Below are positions 26,001 through 32,355 of a DNA stretch of 64,000 nt, in pieces. How positions within the stretch are numbered: the first letter of the stretch is position 1; every line of letters starts with the position of its first letter. The notes beneath the pieces were generated by a model. That model was given only the letters and a program-made list of their open reading frames with translations, was not told the DNA's origin and searched no databases. The DNA lies in NCBI RefSeq assembly GCF_002025665.1, contig NZ_CP018786.1, positions 1,054,001 to 1,118,000 of the forward strand, in the 5' to 3' direction. Both the position numbers and the translations under genes were made by a program. Source of the stretch: Chryseobacterium indologenes. GTDB lineage: Bacteria; Bacteroidota; Bacteroidia; Flavobacteriales; Weeksellaceae.

Positions 26001-27407
26001 GGAGAAAGAACAATAAAATACAATCTTCATGGAAGTTCTCAGCTATATCAGAACGGAGAATTGGTAGATCCGGGTAGCTTAAGCTTAACTGATTATACTT
26101 TGTATCCTAATCCATATGTAACGGTATCCTTAAACGGACAGTACACCAAACATTATTTTGAAGGAGCAACCCGCTTTGCCAGCAGAGTGATGGATGGAAG
26201 CAATATTTTTGTTCCTCTAAATCTCAGAACATCTGATCAGGGAACAACAATGAGAGAACCTGATCCTTCTGTTGATTTCAAAACGTATCTTGAAAAAGCA
26301 GGAGTAGGTGATATTTCCTTAGCAGAGCTGAATACTTTAAATGGACCAACCAGCCAGTTAGGATTATACTATTTGCATAATGATCATTTAGGAACGGCAA
26401 CATTTGTTACCAATTCCAGTGCTCAGAGTACGCAGTTTTTCTTAAATTTACCATTCGGAGAAACGATGCTGGAGCAGAGAACAGGAGTATATGATAACCC
26501 ATATAAGTTCAATGCAAAAGAATTGGATAGAGAAACAGGGTTATATTATTACGGAGCGAGATATTATAATCCGAGAGCAAGTATTTGGTATGGGGTAGAT
26601 CCATTAGCCGAAAAATATCCAAGTTGGAGTCCCTATGTTTATACATTTGATAATCCTATCAGATTTATTGACCCAGACGGACAAGCTCCAAATGACATTG
26701 TTTTTATGGGGGTTAATGGTCGAGAAATTCATAGGATTAAAAGTAATACAGTTTTTAAGACCTATATGATTGATATTAATGCAAAAAGTGTTGCAGTAAG
26801 TGGTTTGACGGCAAACGGAGGAAAAGGATGGATAGAAGCGGTAATGCCCAATATAATACAAGAAAAAGGAGGAGGTAATACTACTGGATCAATTTATCAA
26901 AAATATGATTATTTAATAGCGTCAGAAACTGGATATTTTAATCAATACAAAAATGCGGGTATTACTCCTAAACATACAAATGGGTTAAGTATTGATGACG
27001 CATCTACAGTGCCAGATTTAGATCCCACTTTAGTCAAAGCTACAATCATGCAAGAATCTATGATGGGAACATATGATGAAAACCCTAATGATCTAAATAA
27101 CCCCAAATCCGATATTATGCAAGCAAATGTTTATTATAGTGTATTTTCAAATGACTGGGCAAATGGACATAAAACTCAATTTGGACTAACAAAAGGAGGG
27201 GGAGCTACTCCAGAACAATCAGTTAGTGCTGGTATTGGATTGATGTATCAAAAAGGACTTACAACAAGTAAGGGAAAAACAAAATGGACAGGTGGAAAGA
27301 CATGGGATAATGCAAGTAAAAACTATAATGGAGGTGGAGCTTCAAACTATGGTAATGTATTGAAAATGAGGGATTCGGCAAAAAAACCACAACCTAAAAA
27401 TTATTAA
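17097..27407 (+). CDS. giant SpvB/Rhs polymorphic toxin with a lytic-transglycosylase-like C-terminus
   Basis: 3436 residues. Order: signal peptide (about 1-31); a large N-terminal beta region; SpvB/TcdB-type segment (about 480-800, with YPIKVPAGLGGLQPSLAIGY); FG-GAP-like calcium motifs of the DxNGDGxxD type near 875, 1677, 1781, 1873 and 1983; YD repeats (about 2300-2950); the Rhs core end (KELDRETGLYYYGARYYNPR, about 3140; ending FIDPDG at about 3195). The last 240 residues are a variable toxin tip. It has an SLT/lysozyme-like pattern: LVKATIMQES with the Glu near 3319, SDIMQAN near 3340 and NYNGGGASNYGN near 3411, as in lytic transglycosylases that cleave peptidoglycan glycan strands. The lipoprotein gene 4 bases downstream is the likely immunity gene. 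The export route is not shown, but the partner 8 bases upstream is a T9SS substrate. Confidence 0.9.
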   Translation: MKINKNQFPVTKKSFLLICFFACMFVFAGFTKEDRQKVRGFKKELMSKWTDKKVDSLNQNADESSSHQLVQSEKSLQKNIIGDLGISNSDKENLGFSELGNTIANNSESFYPSKEKEGTIGAFTEQDEDEVSDNFFTVDVPSVEKNAVAYLEYDLFGLASHESVSRSINHNIAIGGGIIIPSAKWSHQKETLNSGLIKTGFNTVLFTSPTTGVKYKIKNLRIVFDKEKRSENNLHLTSALSGDQLYVKGNTTSLSDLVVNNEVIAVKNGEFEKVIKISEENKVAGSFSVIAGGVANTYKIPVSTKAFKVVDHYYAKPKGVEISKDKEFSISYENMNVSIEKGASESAYIEILKLREKDIPAVSQGLKNVTLNNAAYRFSLVSGKLEKKAKITIPYDTKRLGLFSPKDIKVFHFDYAKKQWVSDKSVVDEKNKTVMVEGDGDHDYINGIISAPESPQTTAFSPTSISGLKAADPMAGMQLMNAPTASQKGDANMNYPIKVPAGLGGLQPSLAIGYNSGAGNGWMGEGWDLQGLSAISVDTRWGTPKFGAQETELYTLDGEMLVYPNGYLPHRHNNTSETSTDITTARQVRNSTGKKQFYLRKNHDFTLIEREGNTPSDYAWIVTSTDGTKSYYGGSDNSVIKNDEGQIVHWGLRMIEDSNGNKMMFTYQKNILDLGSTNALTGGVYFHIQKITYGKNQDYSVNFIAETGISRKDININAKQGVKRVEPYLLKAIDIKHKTEKIRTYGAEYEDGQFNKTRLRRLYSQVYNIKIVNPLPIVDDYSFEYYNQVENNQIFGPDTQVQVQNSENVYNGLIENLLKPSKINGNISSENGLNFRPAAGLNFFYSSNDAYGHLMFGFPFGYSTAEAKNAQQLIDFNGDGIQDMIYRTSSQLKFSQGKLDQDGHLSFLPAKPLLNYNNNFTYTETKTNNSGWDMGATVYSRSQIKSTSRGTTSTYLIDANSDGLVDVVNNGQVWFNKYNKISQQPEMTIHSEFTENMVVKDKPIAPPVLPPDDPIFTPDIPAVPITDVVKVWIASQDGYITIKDNISVPSYTGDQGDLPIKMYYSVEAPYASSGSSVNTRVYLTELTPGGLAKNISISKYNDYYTEMNAISPGNNTVSNQVGAANSSNRIFVKSGEKVYIRLHKSQNKNLEVNSNPEVIYVDPSTGSPLSSKFVFQDQFKLNNGNYGSNFLTNNLLSSVYLDGTGTANITVESVNFTSSTDNFTFKVIAENAATGAATVLHSSEYIQSYDPFSTEAFTGTLNVNSSEPVYLKFIVESDSHTSFFSSNWKDKIKVHYNAVSNNNASVNLDLYPVAQYPSYAVTQLRARIDIRNTQDNPNIVSGKRAFGVQIDKGVTNFSTLSTGTFYYVIKTGSTVMGKRKVTVAANGANSVIKEEDMIGGFDVPGMSPISFYKGDLTIPEFGQPHLVNIQVYCKTDGDYALFNKYSQYFQGKPFKIYGSGELITSVPPTSVNTAMYNPKTAVYNNWGQFLYNPGIIEGYTYGKPIEAETMTPGNAAQNTYPQCIQQPPLSAEELAKCIDNLPNANPNTGNNTVSQFVSPMKPHSSLVNTGGNYTVKSIWVGAGENQFASAGSFKDDETVNYFNNPIPNTPSVTPTTLVTKVLSLDTTMKAISRKQSSYTRNTTNTLNVSVGGVGISEAESETVPWGKGSIETQTFSDINGDGYPDMVYPESIQMTNSVGSLDDINLVPSGGFPTDSNTYQKMNSLGFSYNLFSASGRISVNGLLGTTSKGDSSMPWSGSGSASAGVTKYFNSFDSGRNFWMDINGDGLPDRVVDGGDLNMGVMLNLGKKLLTRKPVENMLTYRSHPIGSENISIGGGLGSSANMGALSSFGFGISASLGGSASKGTADVVYEDINGDGLIDILEVKNCDLLPGCTKWTNVRYNLGHKFDTAVPLLKTVGNVDFTEESGSYNGYFSFGGSFMVNIGPIPIIPPVPILNLFIKVGAGATANLGINVSDTQKAFRDMNGDGFVDLVVDNSNGFTVNYSLIGKTNKLKSVTQNITKGKYTIDYQFTQPNYEDPHAKLVVKEVKILNPDVFSTDYTLSSTEKDIVTQYKFENSRYDRRERDNFGFGKVIREEINIDGNPYRKTEDTYYNTSYFLNGLIKQSKILSGNDELISKVIYNYRLYKFKDNTTKIDPNYLAESFDNGGTEGRKMATVLLNTKINTRFENGGEIETTEKMEYDYNTGLVSNYTYTSPTNSYKSVITYWTGLNKNMIAVPKEINVYDGTGSTLLRKRKTQDINVNTGDVGKYIVFDGSQDIITDYTYEPSGNVKTVTYPPDESQNRYSISYEYDDETGKYVIRTTDAFGYISFGQYNLYLDVLTKSTDITGNVIQYGYDDYGRAISIIEPYSPANISTITHSYYYDHYGMPSSDQNIKIFRARTSHYDADHPNNLINTDSYSDFMGRVIQVKKDIDVSGVEKRSVSGRSVFDVFGRTIEQYHPVQEDQMTDNLNLSIAQNVVRTSYDHSDRINSMKDEDGVMKNLTYQIEGNLLKTTEEFDVMKTETFANVEGQVVEKINYLNSDPLSTKFEYNTIGELLMVTDPQGIKTTYKYNLAGRRTEMLHPDKGLTTYVYDSAGHLIWFGTPNLANDPTIQTHQIHYKYDKSRLTDIILPDLPSGVTNPNNVHYNYMPANSGNNSGRITTKTDGTGYTNYNYGKLGEVISETRRIFGYNIPTMEFKTDYVYDSWNRLKKLTYPDGEQLTYSYDLGGNLKTVTNGSYNYIQNIKYDLYEQRTAANYGNGTRTDYSYIATNRRLDHFGLWSNSNAFLSNSYEYDKRGNIIRLANDVGVTPNQMGGTYAFKYGYDTLNRLIGTESDMGLNDKGGTPTTPNTSPYAQSNSHFELRKVTYNESGGIVLKEQVHQIDQQPEPLNTYANNYKYIPETHKVKTIIDGNISGTQQLFEYDDNGNTIKHVDEFGAKQMFWDEQDRLKAFYSDDSGVYQYYAYDDKGERTIKYNLHGSSQLYQNGELVDPGSLSLTDYTLYPNPYVTVSLNGQYTKHYFEGATRFASRVMDGSNIFVPLNLRTSDQGTTMREPDPSVDFKTYLEKAGVGDISLAELNTLNGPTSQLGLYYLHNDHLGTATFVTNSSAQSTQFFLNLPFGETMLEQRTGVYDNPYKFNAKELDRETGLYYYGARYYNPRASIWYGVDPLAEKYPSWSPYVYTFDNPIRFIDPDGQAPNDIVFMGVNGREIHRIKSNTVFKTYMIDINAKSVAVSGLTANGGKGWIEAVMPNIIQEKGGGNTTGSIYQKYDYLIASETGYFNQYKNAGITPKHTNGLSIDDASTVPDLDPTLVKATIMQESMMGTYDENPNDLNNPKSDIMQANVYYSVFSNDWANGHKTQFGLTKGGGATPEQSVSAGIGLMYQKGLTTSKGKTKWTGGKTWDNASKNYNGGGASNYGNVLKMRDSAKKPQPKNY

Positions 27408-27411
27408 TAAT

Positions 27412-28011
27412 ATGAAAACCTTTTTATGTTTAATTTGTTTGATAGTGTTATCTCAGTGTCATAAAGTACCTCCACAGAAAGAACAAAAATCAAAAACATT
27501 AGAAAATCTACCAAGTGTAATTATAGAGGGTAGTAGTTTAACAAAAAAAAATATATCCTTGGATTGTATTGAATTAAAAAATAATAAGTTACAAGATAAT
27601 TTTAATTTTTTAAAAACAAATATTGTTTATTACAGTATCAAAACAATTAATAAGAATAAATTAAATGATTTGGAATATTATAAATCATTTTTAGTTAAAA
27701 TACCCTTTTTGAATTTTTTACCCAATGATTTTATTAAGAGTAATTTCAAGTTTAAAAAATATTTTAAAGAAGTAGAAAATTATGGAGATTGTCATATTGG
27801 AGAATTTATCTTTTTAAATAAAATTAATTCAAGACAAAACAAAGCTTATGTATTATTTAATACTACTCGAAATGAAGTAACAATTTGGTATTATGATAAT
27901 ATGAAATTTGACCCAAATGATATTGTTCTAACTTATAGTATTAAAGGTATTAATTCTTATTATATAGTTAAATATTCAGAAGAATGTCAAGCTTTTGTTC
28001 CTTTAGAATAA
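27412..28011 (+). CDS. putative lipoprotein immunity protein for the Rhs toxin tip
   Basis: 199 residues with a lipoprotein signal (FLCLICLIVLSQC, Cys near residue 16), followed by a lysine- and asparagine-rich mature part with no recognised domain. It begins 4 bases after the Rhs stop codon, the standard place for a cognate immunity gene. A periplasmic lipoprotein is what one expects if the toxin attacks peptidoglycan. The DNA is clearly AT-richer than the Rhs core, as is common for exchanged toxin-immunity cassettes. The function is inferred from position and localisation only; there is no family match. Confidence 0.6.
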   Translation: MKTFLCLICLIVLSQCHKVPPQKEQKSKTLENLPSVIIEGSSLTKKNISLDCIELKNNKLQDNFNFLKTNIVYYSIKTINKNKLNDLEYYKSFLVKIPFLNFLPNDFIKSNFKFKKYFKEVENYGDCHIGEFIFLNKINSRQNKAYVLFNTTRNEVTIWYYDNMKFDPNDIVLTYSIKGINSYYIVKYSEECQAFVPLE

Positions 28012-28109
28012 TGGTTATCAAATGAATTAACATTTTACAAACAAAAAAACGCTCTATAAAGTCTCTTGACTTCTAGATGAAAAGTAAATAATTTAATATT
28101 ATACAAAGC

Positions 28110-28130
28110 CTCGCATTTTGCGAGGTTTTG
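28110..28130 (+). terminator. Rho-independent terminator after toxin-immunity cassette 1
   Basis: Stem CCTCGCA (28110-28116) and TGCGAGG (28120-28126) followed by TTTT. It closely resembles the hairpin that ends cassette 2 at 29865-29891. Confidence 0.75.
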
Positions 28131-28170
28131 TACTTTAAGAATCGTCTTTATCATTTGTAATGTTATTTAT

Positions 28171-29086
28171 TCAGTGCTCAGACAACACTGTTTTTCTTAA
28201 ATTTACCATTCGGAGAAACAATACTGGAGCAGAAAACAGGAGTATATGATAACCCATATAAGTTCAATGCCAAAGAGCTTGACAGAGAAACAGGGCTGTA
28301 TTATTACGGAGCGAGATATTATAATCCAAGGTTGAGTATTTGGTATGGTGTGGATCCGCTAGCGGAGAAGTATCCGAGCTGGAGTCCGTATGCATATTGT
28401 GGAAACAACCCTATTAATTACATTGATCCTGATGGAAATTTTAGATTACCAGCAAATGCTACGAAAGAGGAAAGAGCATTATATACAGCGGCAATAAAAA
28501 CTATAAAAGCGGTGTTTCGAGATTCAGAATTTCGAGAAGCGTTTAAAAATAGATTTGGTGTAAATGATAAAATGATACAAACAATGCTCAGAGATGGAGA
28601 TGGGCCCACTGTTATAATGAATGAAAGTTTACTTGATTTGGCGAGTTTTGATCCAGGTGGTGATCCCAATGTTATTAAAATAGATTCTGCGTAGTAAATA
28701 CGGTTTCAAAAAATAAAGGAAATAAAAAGTATATTGATAATTTAGCAGAAATAATAATTCATGAAGGTGGTCATTGGGCAGACTATGCAATTGACCATCA
28801 TTCCAAGGAATCTGAACCACTTTTTAAGATGAGTCTTAAATCAAAAAGTGGTAGGTCAGATGCAGGAGATAATTGGGAAATTATTTATTTTAGAACAGAT
28901 ACTCAATTTTCTGCTTCTGATCGTGATATAATTAGTGAAAAGTTTGATGGAATTAGGAGGAATAATGCTGCAAAAGACTTTAGGCAACAACGTCAAATCA
29001 GGGACTTGAAATCAGAAAAAAAACCATCTATTTTAGATAATTATAAAAAACCAAAAGATAATTTGCGAGTAAGAGGATGTTATTAA
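28171..29086 (+). pseudogene. orphan Rhs tip with a zincin-like (HEGGH) toxin domain, frameshifted
   Basis: Homology to the main Rhs begins abruptly at about 28171 (SAQTTLFFLNLPFGET versus SAQSTQFFLNLPFGET) and continues through the core end to FIDPDG/YIDPDG. There is no promoter-proximal start, so this is a displaced C-terminal tip. The frame then gives a new toxin (from NFRLPANATKEERALY) that stops at 28694. In the -1 frame the protein continues without a stop through IIIHEGGHWADY to 29086. Adding one base after the GC at 28689-28690 restores a single frame, so a one-base deletion probably broke it. HEGGH fits the HExxH zinc-binding motif of metallopeptidases. In Rhs systems such orphans act as donors for tip exchange. 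Confidence 0.8.
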
Positions 29087-29105
29087 TCTAAAATTTTCAA
29101 ATAGT

Positions 29106-29786
29106 ATGAATTTTAAAACTAAGATAGTTATGATTTTATTATCCTCTTTATTAATTACGAATTGTAAAGAGGAAATGAAGAAATGTGTAAGTCAATCAAC
29201 CGATACTAATGTAAAACTATATAATGATTTAACAGATCAGTTGATACCTTATTTTTTTCGAGAAGATTATTTAGGTGAAAAAAGATATTTTGATAGTTTA
29301 AGAGTTCATAATGAGGATTTATATATCGAAGAGAAGACAAAAGCGCACAACGAAATTTTTAATCATCCTGAAAAATTTTGCAATTTGTATATAGATTCTA
29401 CTAAAAGTAAAAATACATATTTCGGGACAGATAATACCGAGGTTTATTTAAGACGCATAAAAAGAACGAAGGATTCTTTTAAAGACTTTTCTAATAGTCC
29501 AGATATTAAAAATTTAAGCATACGAAGTTCTATAAAAGCAAATCAATTTAATTTGTGTACCGCAAAAGTCCTGGATCTGGCAGAGTATGATAAACATACA
29601 AATGAATGTGAGATAGGTGTTGTCTATTTTTCAGAGATTGTATTTGATCCTTCTAAAAGAACAGCATTAGTTTTTGTTGACCATCGTATAAAAAAAGATT
29701 ATTACGGTAGAAATGCTATATTTAAACTAAGATTGCATGATAATTATTGGGAAATAGAAGATTTTATATTAGTGTCAACTTCCTAA
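29106..29786 (+). CDS. putative lipoprotein immunity protein for the orphan Rhs tip
   Basis: 226 residues with a lipoprotein signal (IVMILLSSLLITNC, Cys near residue 20). The mature part is mixed alpha/beta and ends KLRLHDNYWEIEDFILVS; no family is recognised. It lies 19 bases after the end of the orphan tip, again the immunity position, and its reading frame is intact although the toxin is broken. Retaining immunity after losing the toxin is common because it protects against siblings carrying the active toxin. Function inferred from context. Confidence 0.6.
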   Translation: MNFKTKIVMILLSSLLITNCKEEMKKCVSQSTDTNVKLYNDLTDQLIPYFFREDYLGEKRYFDSLRVHNEDLYIEEKTKAHNEIFNHPEKFCNLYIDSTKSKNTYFGTDNTEVYLRRIKRTKDSFKDFSNSPDIKNLSIRSSIKANQFNLCTAKVLDLAEYDKHTNECEIGVVYFSEIVFDPSKRTALVFVDHRIKKDYYGRNAIFKLRLHDNYWEIEDFILVSTS

Positions 29787-29864
29787 TTTCCGGCTCTTTA
29801 CATCCGCTCCGCAAAGTCTCCAGACTTTGAGGTAGGAAATCAAATAACTCAATTCAATATTATA

Positions 29865-29891
29865 AAAACCTCGCAAAACGCGAGGTTTTTT
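29865..29891 (+). terminator. Rho-independent terminator after cassette 2
   Basis: A perfect 10-bp stem, AAAACCTCGC (29865-29874) and GCGAGGTTTT (29880-29889), followed by TT. A smaller hairpin (AAAGTCT-CC-AGACTTT) precedes it at about 29813-29828. Confidence 0.85.
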
Positions 29892-29915
29892 CATTAAACA
29901 AGTCCCACTATTCCC

Positions 29916-29923
29916 TATATTTG
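29916..29923 (+). promoter_or_regulatory. -7 promoter box (TATATTTG) almost adjacent to the nuclease start
   Basis: Exact TAnnTTTG match ending only 4 bases before the ATG at 29928, so the transcript would be leaderless or nearly so. Confidence 0.55.
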
Positions 29924-29927
29924 CCCC

Positions 29928-30452
29928 ATGAAACGATTAATGCTGCTGTACGTACTTTTCCCTGTATTTCTATTCTCACAGACTACCGGAAAAGTGATCA
30001 AAATTTCAGACGGAGATACCATTACTTTACTATTAAAAGGTAATCAACAAAAAAAAATCAGATTAGCCGAAGTCGATTGTCCTGAAAGTGGACAGGCGTT
30101 CGGTAAAAATGCAAAGCAGTTTACTTCTGCTCAGGTATTCGGGAAAACGGTAAGCTTTGTTGAAACCACTACAGACCGTTATGGAAGATCCATTGCGAAA
30201 GTGTATTATGATGATGGGAAATACCTTTCCAAAGAGCTTATCAAAGCAGGATTGGGATGGTGGTATTTTTCCTACTCAAAAGATGCTTCTCTGGGCAAAA
30301 TTCAGGAAACTGCAAAGCTTAAAAAAATGGGTCTGTGGCAGGATAGTAATGCTCTCGCTCCCTGGGACTACCGCAAAATGAAACGTGAGCTTAGAAATAA
30401 TAAGAAAATCGAAGCAGCTAAAAACGGAACTAAAATAAAAGGAGTCGCATAA
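29928..30452 (+). CDS. secreted thermonuclease (staphylococcal nuclease-like)
   Basis: 174 residues. A signal peptide (to about FLFSQ, residue 18) precedes an SNase domain. Seen: DGDTITL (about 28-34), the catalytic region IRLAEVDCPE (about 47-56), DRYGRSIAKV (about 84-93, with the second catalytic Arg) and the C-terminal LGWWYF and GLWQD segments. The family cleaves DNA and RNA in a calcium-dependent way, here outside the cytoplasm. A start at the next ATG (29940) would remove the positive n-region of the signal peptide, so 29928 is preferred. It is monocistronic and near the toxin cassettes, but with ordinary codon use; no link to them is claimed. Confidence 0.88.
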   Translation: MKRLMLLYVLFPVFLFSQTTGKVIKISDGDTITLLLKGNQQKKIRLAEVDCPESGQAFGKNAKQFTSAQVFGKTVSFVETTTDRYGRSIAKVYYDDGKYLSKELIKAGLGWWYFSYSKDASLGKIQETAKLKKMGLWQDSNALAPWDYRKMKRELRNNKKIEAAKNGTKIKGVA

Positions 30453-30552
30453 ATATTTTGACAGAAGCTTGGAGAAAGCAGTCAATTGATTAGTCTCCTG
30501 ACAACTTTCATCATTTCTTGCCTTTCTACTTTATGAAAACATATAAAAAAAA

Positions 30553-30578
30553 CTCACAACAATATTGTGAGGTTTTTC
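30553..30578. terminator. bidirectional terminator between the nuclease and the acid phosphatase
   Basis: CTCACAA (30553-30559) pairs with TTGTGAG (30565-30571). There are A's on the left and T's on the right, so it can stop transcription from both converging genes. Confidence 0.75.
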
Positions 30579-30606
30579 GTTCTTATATCTACAGTTTAGA
30601 TTTTAT

Positions 30607-31431
30607 TTAAGGATTAGATTTTACTGCATCGTACATCATTGAATTTTTCTGCTGATCCGTGTAATCATATTTGTATTGATAAAATGATGATTCCCAGTCT
30701 CCATAACCAACGTTAGGTATAATTATGAATTTCTTACCAAAATCATTAGCTGAATTCTTTACTGCTGAAGAACGATCTGTTTCTGATTTTTTATCAAATA
30801 TATCTGAGAAATCGGCAAGATTATCGCCTAGCAGCAAAACAATATTATAATTTTTAGCAATATCTTTTCTTCGGGTTTCCTTGCTGCTTTCTTTGGATCT
30901 CAGGATAAGGTTGGCATCGCTTTGAATTGGAAAATTGTATTTTTTTAAATTCTTTAAAGTTCCTTCGCGCTCCTGTTCCACACGGTTGGTCACATAAAAT
31001 ACCTGGATTCCTTTGCTGGCAGCATACTGATAGAATTTCTGAGAACCTGTAAGCGGAGTAGCAATACCTTTTGCGGTCCATTCTTCCCATGTTTTCTGAT
31101 CATAATTTTTCCCCATTTTTGAGCGCTCAACAGCGTAATAAGAATTATCTAGAAAGGTCTCATCAATATCAGAAACAATGGCTAAAGGTTTGTCAGATTT
31201 CTGCGATAAAGCTTCATCCAGACGAAGCGTGGCAATATTGTACGCCTGAAGACACAATGCTTCATATTCTGCGGCCCTTTGCTGATAAAAAGCGGCGTAT
31301 ATCTTCCCGTCACGTCCAAGGTTTTGATAAGGTGTATTATCTGTAGAAGTCTTTGAAACTGGTGCCGTTGTTGTACACGATATAACCGAGACAAAGAAGC
31401 AGCTGGCGATAATGAGATTAAAATTTTTCAT
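30607..31431 (-). CDS. 5'-nucleotidase/acid phosphatase, lipoprotein e(P4) family
   Basis: 274 residues. A lipoprotein signal (ASCFFVSVISC, Cys near 19) precedes a HAD-fold class B/C phosphatase domain. Seen: the nucleophile motif VSDIDETFLDN (about 86-96), the Thr motif region IQVFYVTNRVE (about 137-147), a Lys-containing segment and LLGDNLADFSD (about 203-213) with the metal-binding Asp residues. e(P4) proteins dephosphorylate nucleotides such as NMN at the outer membrane so that the nucleoside can be imported. It has its own promoter at 31451-31480 and is separated from the upstream operon by a terminator. Confidence 0.92.
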   Translation of the reverse strand: MKNFNLIIASCFFVSVISCTTTAPVSKTSTDNTPYQNLGRDGKIYAAFYQQRAAEYEALCLQAYNIATLRLDEALSQKSDKPLAIVSDIDETFLDNSYYAVERSKMGKNYDQKTWEEWTAKGIATPLTGSQKFYQYAASKGIQVFYVTNRVEQEREGTLKNLKKYNFPIQSDANLILRSKESSKETRRKDIAKNYNIVLLLGDNLADFSDIFDKKSETDRSSAVKNSANDFGKKFIIIPNVGYGDWESSFYQYKYDYTDQQKNSMMYDAVKSNP

Positions 31432-31450
31432 AGAATTTGAATAGGAAGAA

Positions 31451-31480
31451 CAAAATTATGACAATTTGATTGTATGACAA
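31451..31480 (-). promoter_or_regulatory. promoter of the e(P4)-type phosphatase
   Basis: On the minus strand: TTG (31480-31478), a 19-base spacer, then TAATTTTG (31458-31451). Both Bacteroidota consensus boxes are present with canonical spacing. It lies 20 bases upstream of the ATG. Confidence 0.75.
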
Positions 31481-31493
31481 GTATTTTTGGGAA

Positions 31494-31534
31494 GTAAAAA
31501 AAGGAGACCGGTAACAAAAACAGACCAGCCTCCT
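31494..31534 (-). terminator. terminator of the methylcitrate/valine operon
   Basis: On the minus strand, AGGAGGCTGG pairs with CCGGTCTCCT (10 pairs, two of them G-U) around a 13-base loop, followed by a run of seven T's. It lies 37 bases after the last gene of the operon. Confidence 0.8.
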
Positions 31535-31570
31535 AAAAATCAAATATATCTTTTAAAATTATTTTATCTT

Positions 31571-32353
31571 TTATTCTCCTTTAAAATCAGGGTTTCTTTT
31601 TTCTATAAATGCGCCAATACCTTCGTGATGATCCTTCGTGTCGAATAATTCCCCGAATAAAATGGCTTCCTGTTGCAAACCATCTGTAATGTGTAATTCT
31701 ACACCTGTATTCAATGATTGTTTTGCCTTCGCTACGGCTACAGGACCTCTTGATGCAATTGTTAATGCTAATTTCTGGGCTTCATTCAATAATTCTTCAG
31801 GAGCAATCACACGGTTTACAAATCCCAATTCTTTACAGGTTTCTGCTGAGTAAAATTCACCGGAGAATACCATTTCCCGGGCTTTGTATAGTCCGATAGC
31901 TCTCGGTAAACGTTGTGTTCCTCCAAAACAGGGTAATAATCCAAGAGTTACTTCTGGTAATCCGAATTTTGCTTTTTCACTGGCCAGAATGATGTCACAG
32001 GATAAAGCCAGTTCGCACCCGCCACCTAATGCAAAACCGTTTACTGCTGCGATCACGGCCAATGGTAATGCTTCAATAGAGTTGAAAGCGGTTTGAGCCA
32101 TAACAGAAAAATCGGTTGCTTCCTTTGGGGGCATCCCTTGCATTGCTTTGATGTCGGCACCCGCAACAAAAGCTTTTTCTCCGGATCCGGTAATGATTAA
32201 AACACGGATGTCTTTATTGGATTGGATTTGTTCAGCAAATGCTTTCAGCTCTTTTAAAACCGTTTCATTCAAAGCATTTAAAGCCTGCGGGCGGTTAATG
32301 GTTAAGGTGCCAATATATCCTTCCTGCTGGTATAGTAGTGTTTCAAAATTCAT
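31571..32353 (-). CDS. enoyl-CoA hydratase/isomerase (crotonase family), likely methacrylyl-CoA hydratase of valine breakdown
   Basis: 260 residues, standard crotonase length. Seen: the oxyanion-hole segment AFVAGADIKAM (about 61-71) and FALGGGCELALSCDIILAS (about 104-122). The catalytic-Glu regions follow (GLPEVTLGLLPCFGGTQRL; the two Glu of hydratases lie near 116 and 136). It adds water to a 2-enoyl-CoA. It is the last gene of the operon, 2 bases after the dehydrogenase gene. Context indicates hydration of methacrylyl-CoA to 3-hydroxyisobutyryl-CoA; it could also serve straight-chain or other branched substrates. Confidence 0.88.
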   Translation of the reverse strand: MNFETLLYQQEGYIGTLTINRPQALNALNETVLKELKAFAEQIQSNKDIRVLIITGSGEKAFVAGADIKAMQGMPPKEATDFSVMAQTAFNSIEALPLAVIAAVNGFALGGGCELALSCDIILASEKAKFGLPEVTLGLLPCFGGTQRLPRAIGLYKAREMVFSGEFYSAETCKELGFVNRVIAPEELLNEAQKLALTIASRGPVAVAKAKQSLNTGVELHITDGLQQEAILFGELFDTKDHHEGIGAFIEKRNPDFKGE

Positions 32354-32355
32354 GA

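Noticed and set aside
30607..31431. The acid phosphatase as a ninth gene of the methylcitrate operon
   Set aside because: A hairpin terminator (31494-31534) and a separate consensus promoter (31451-31480) lie between them.
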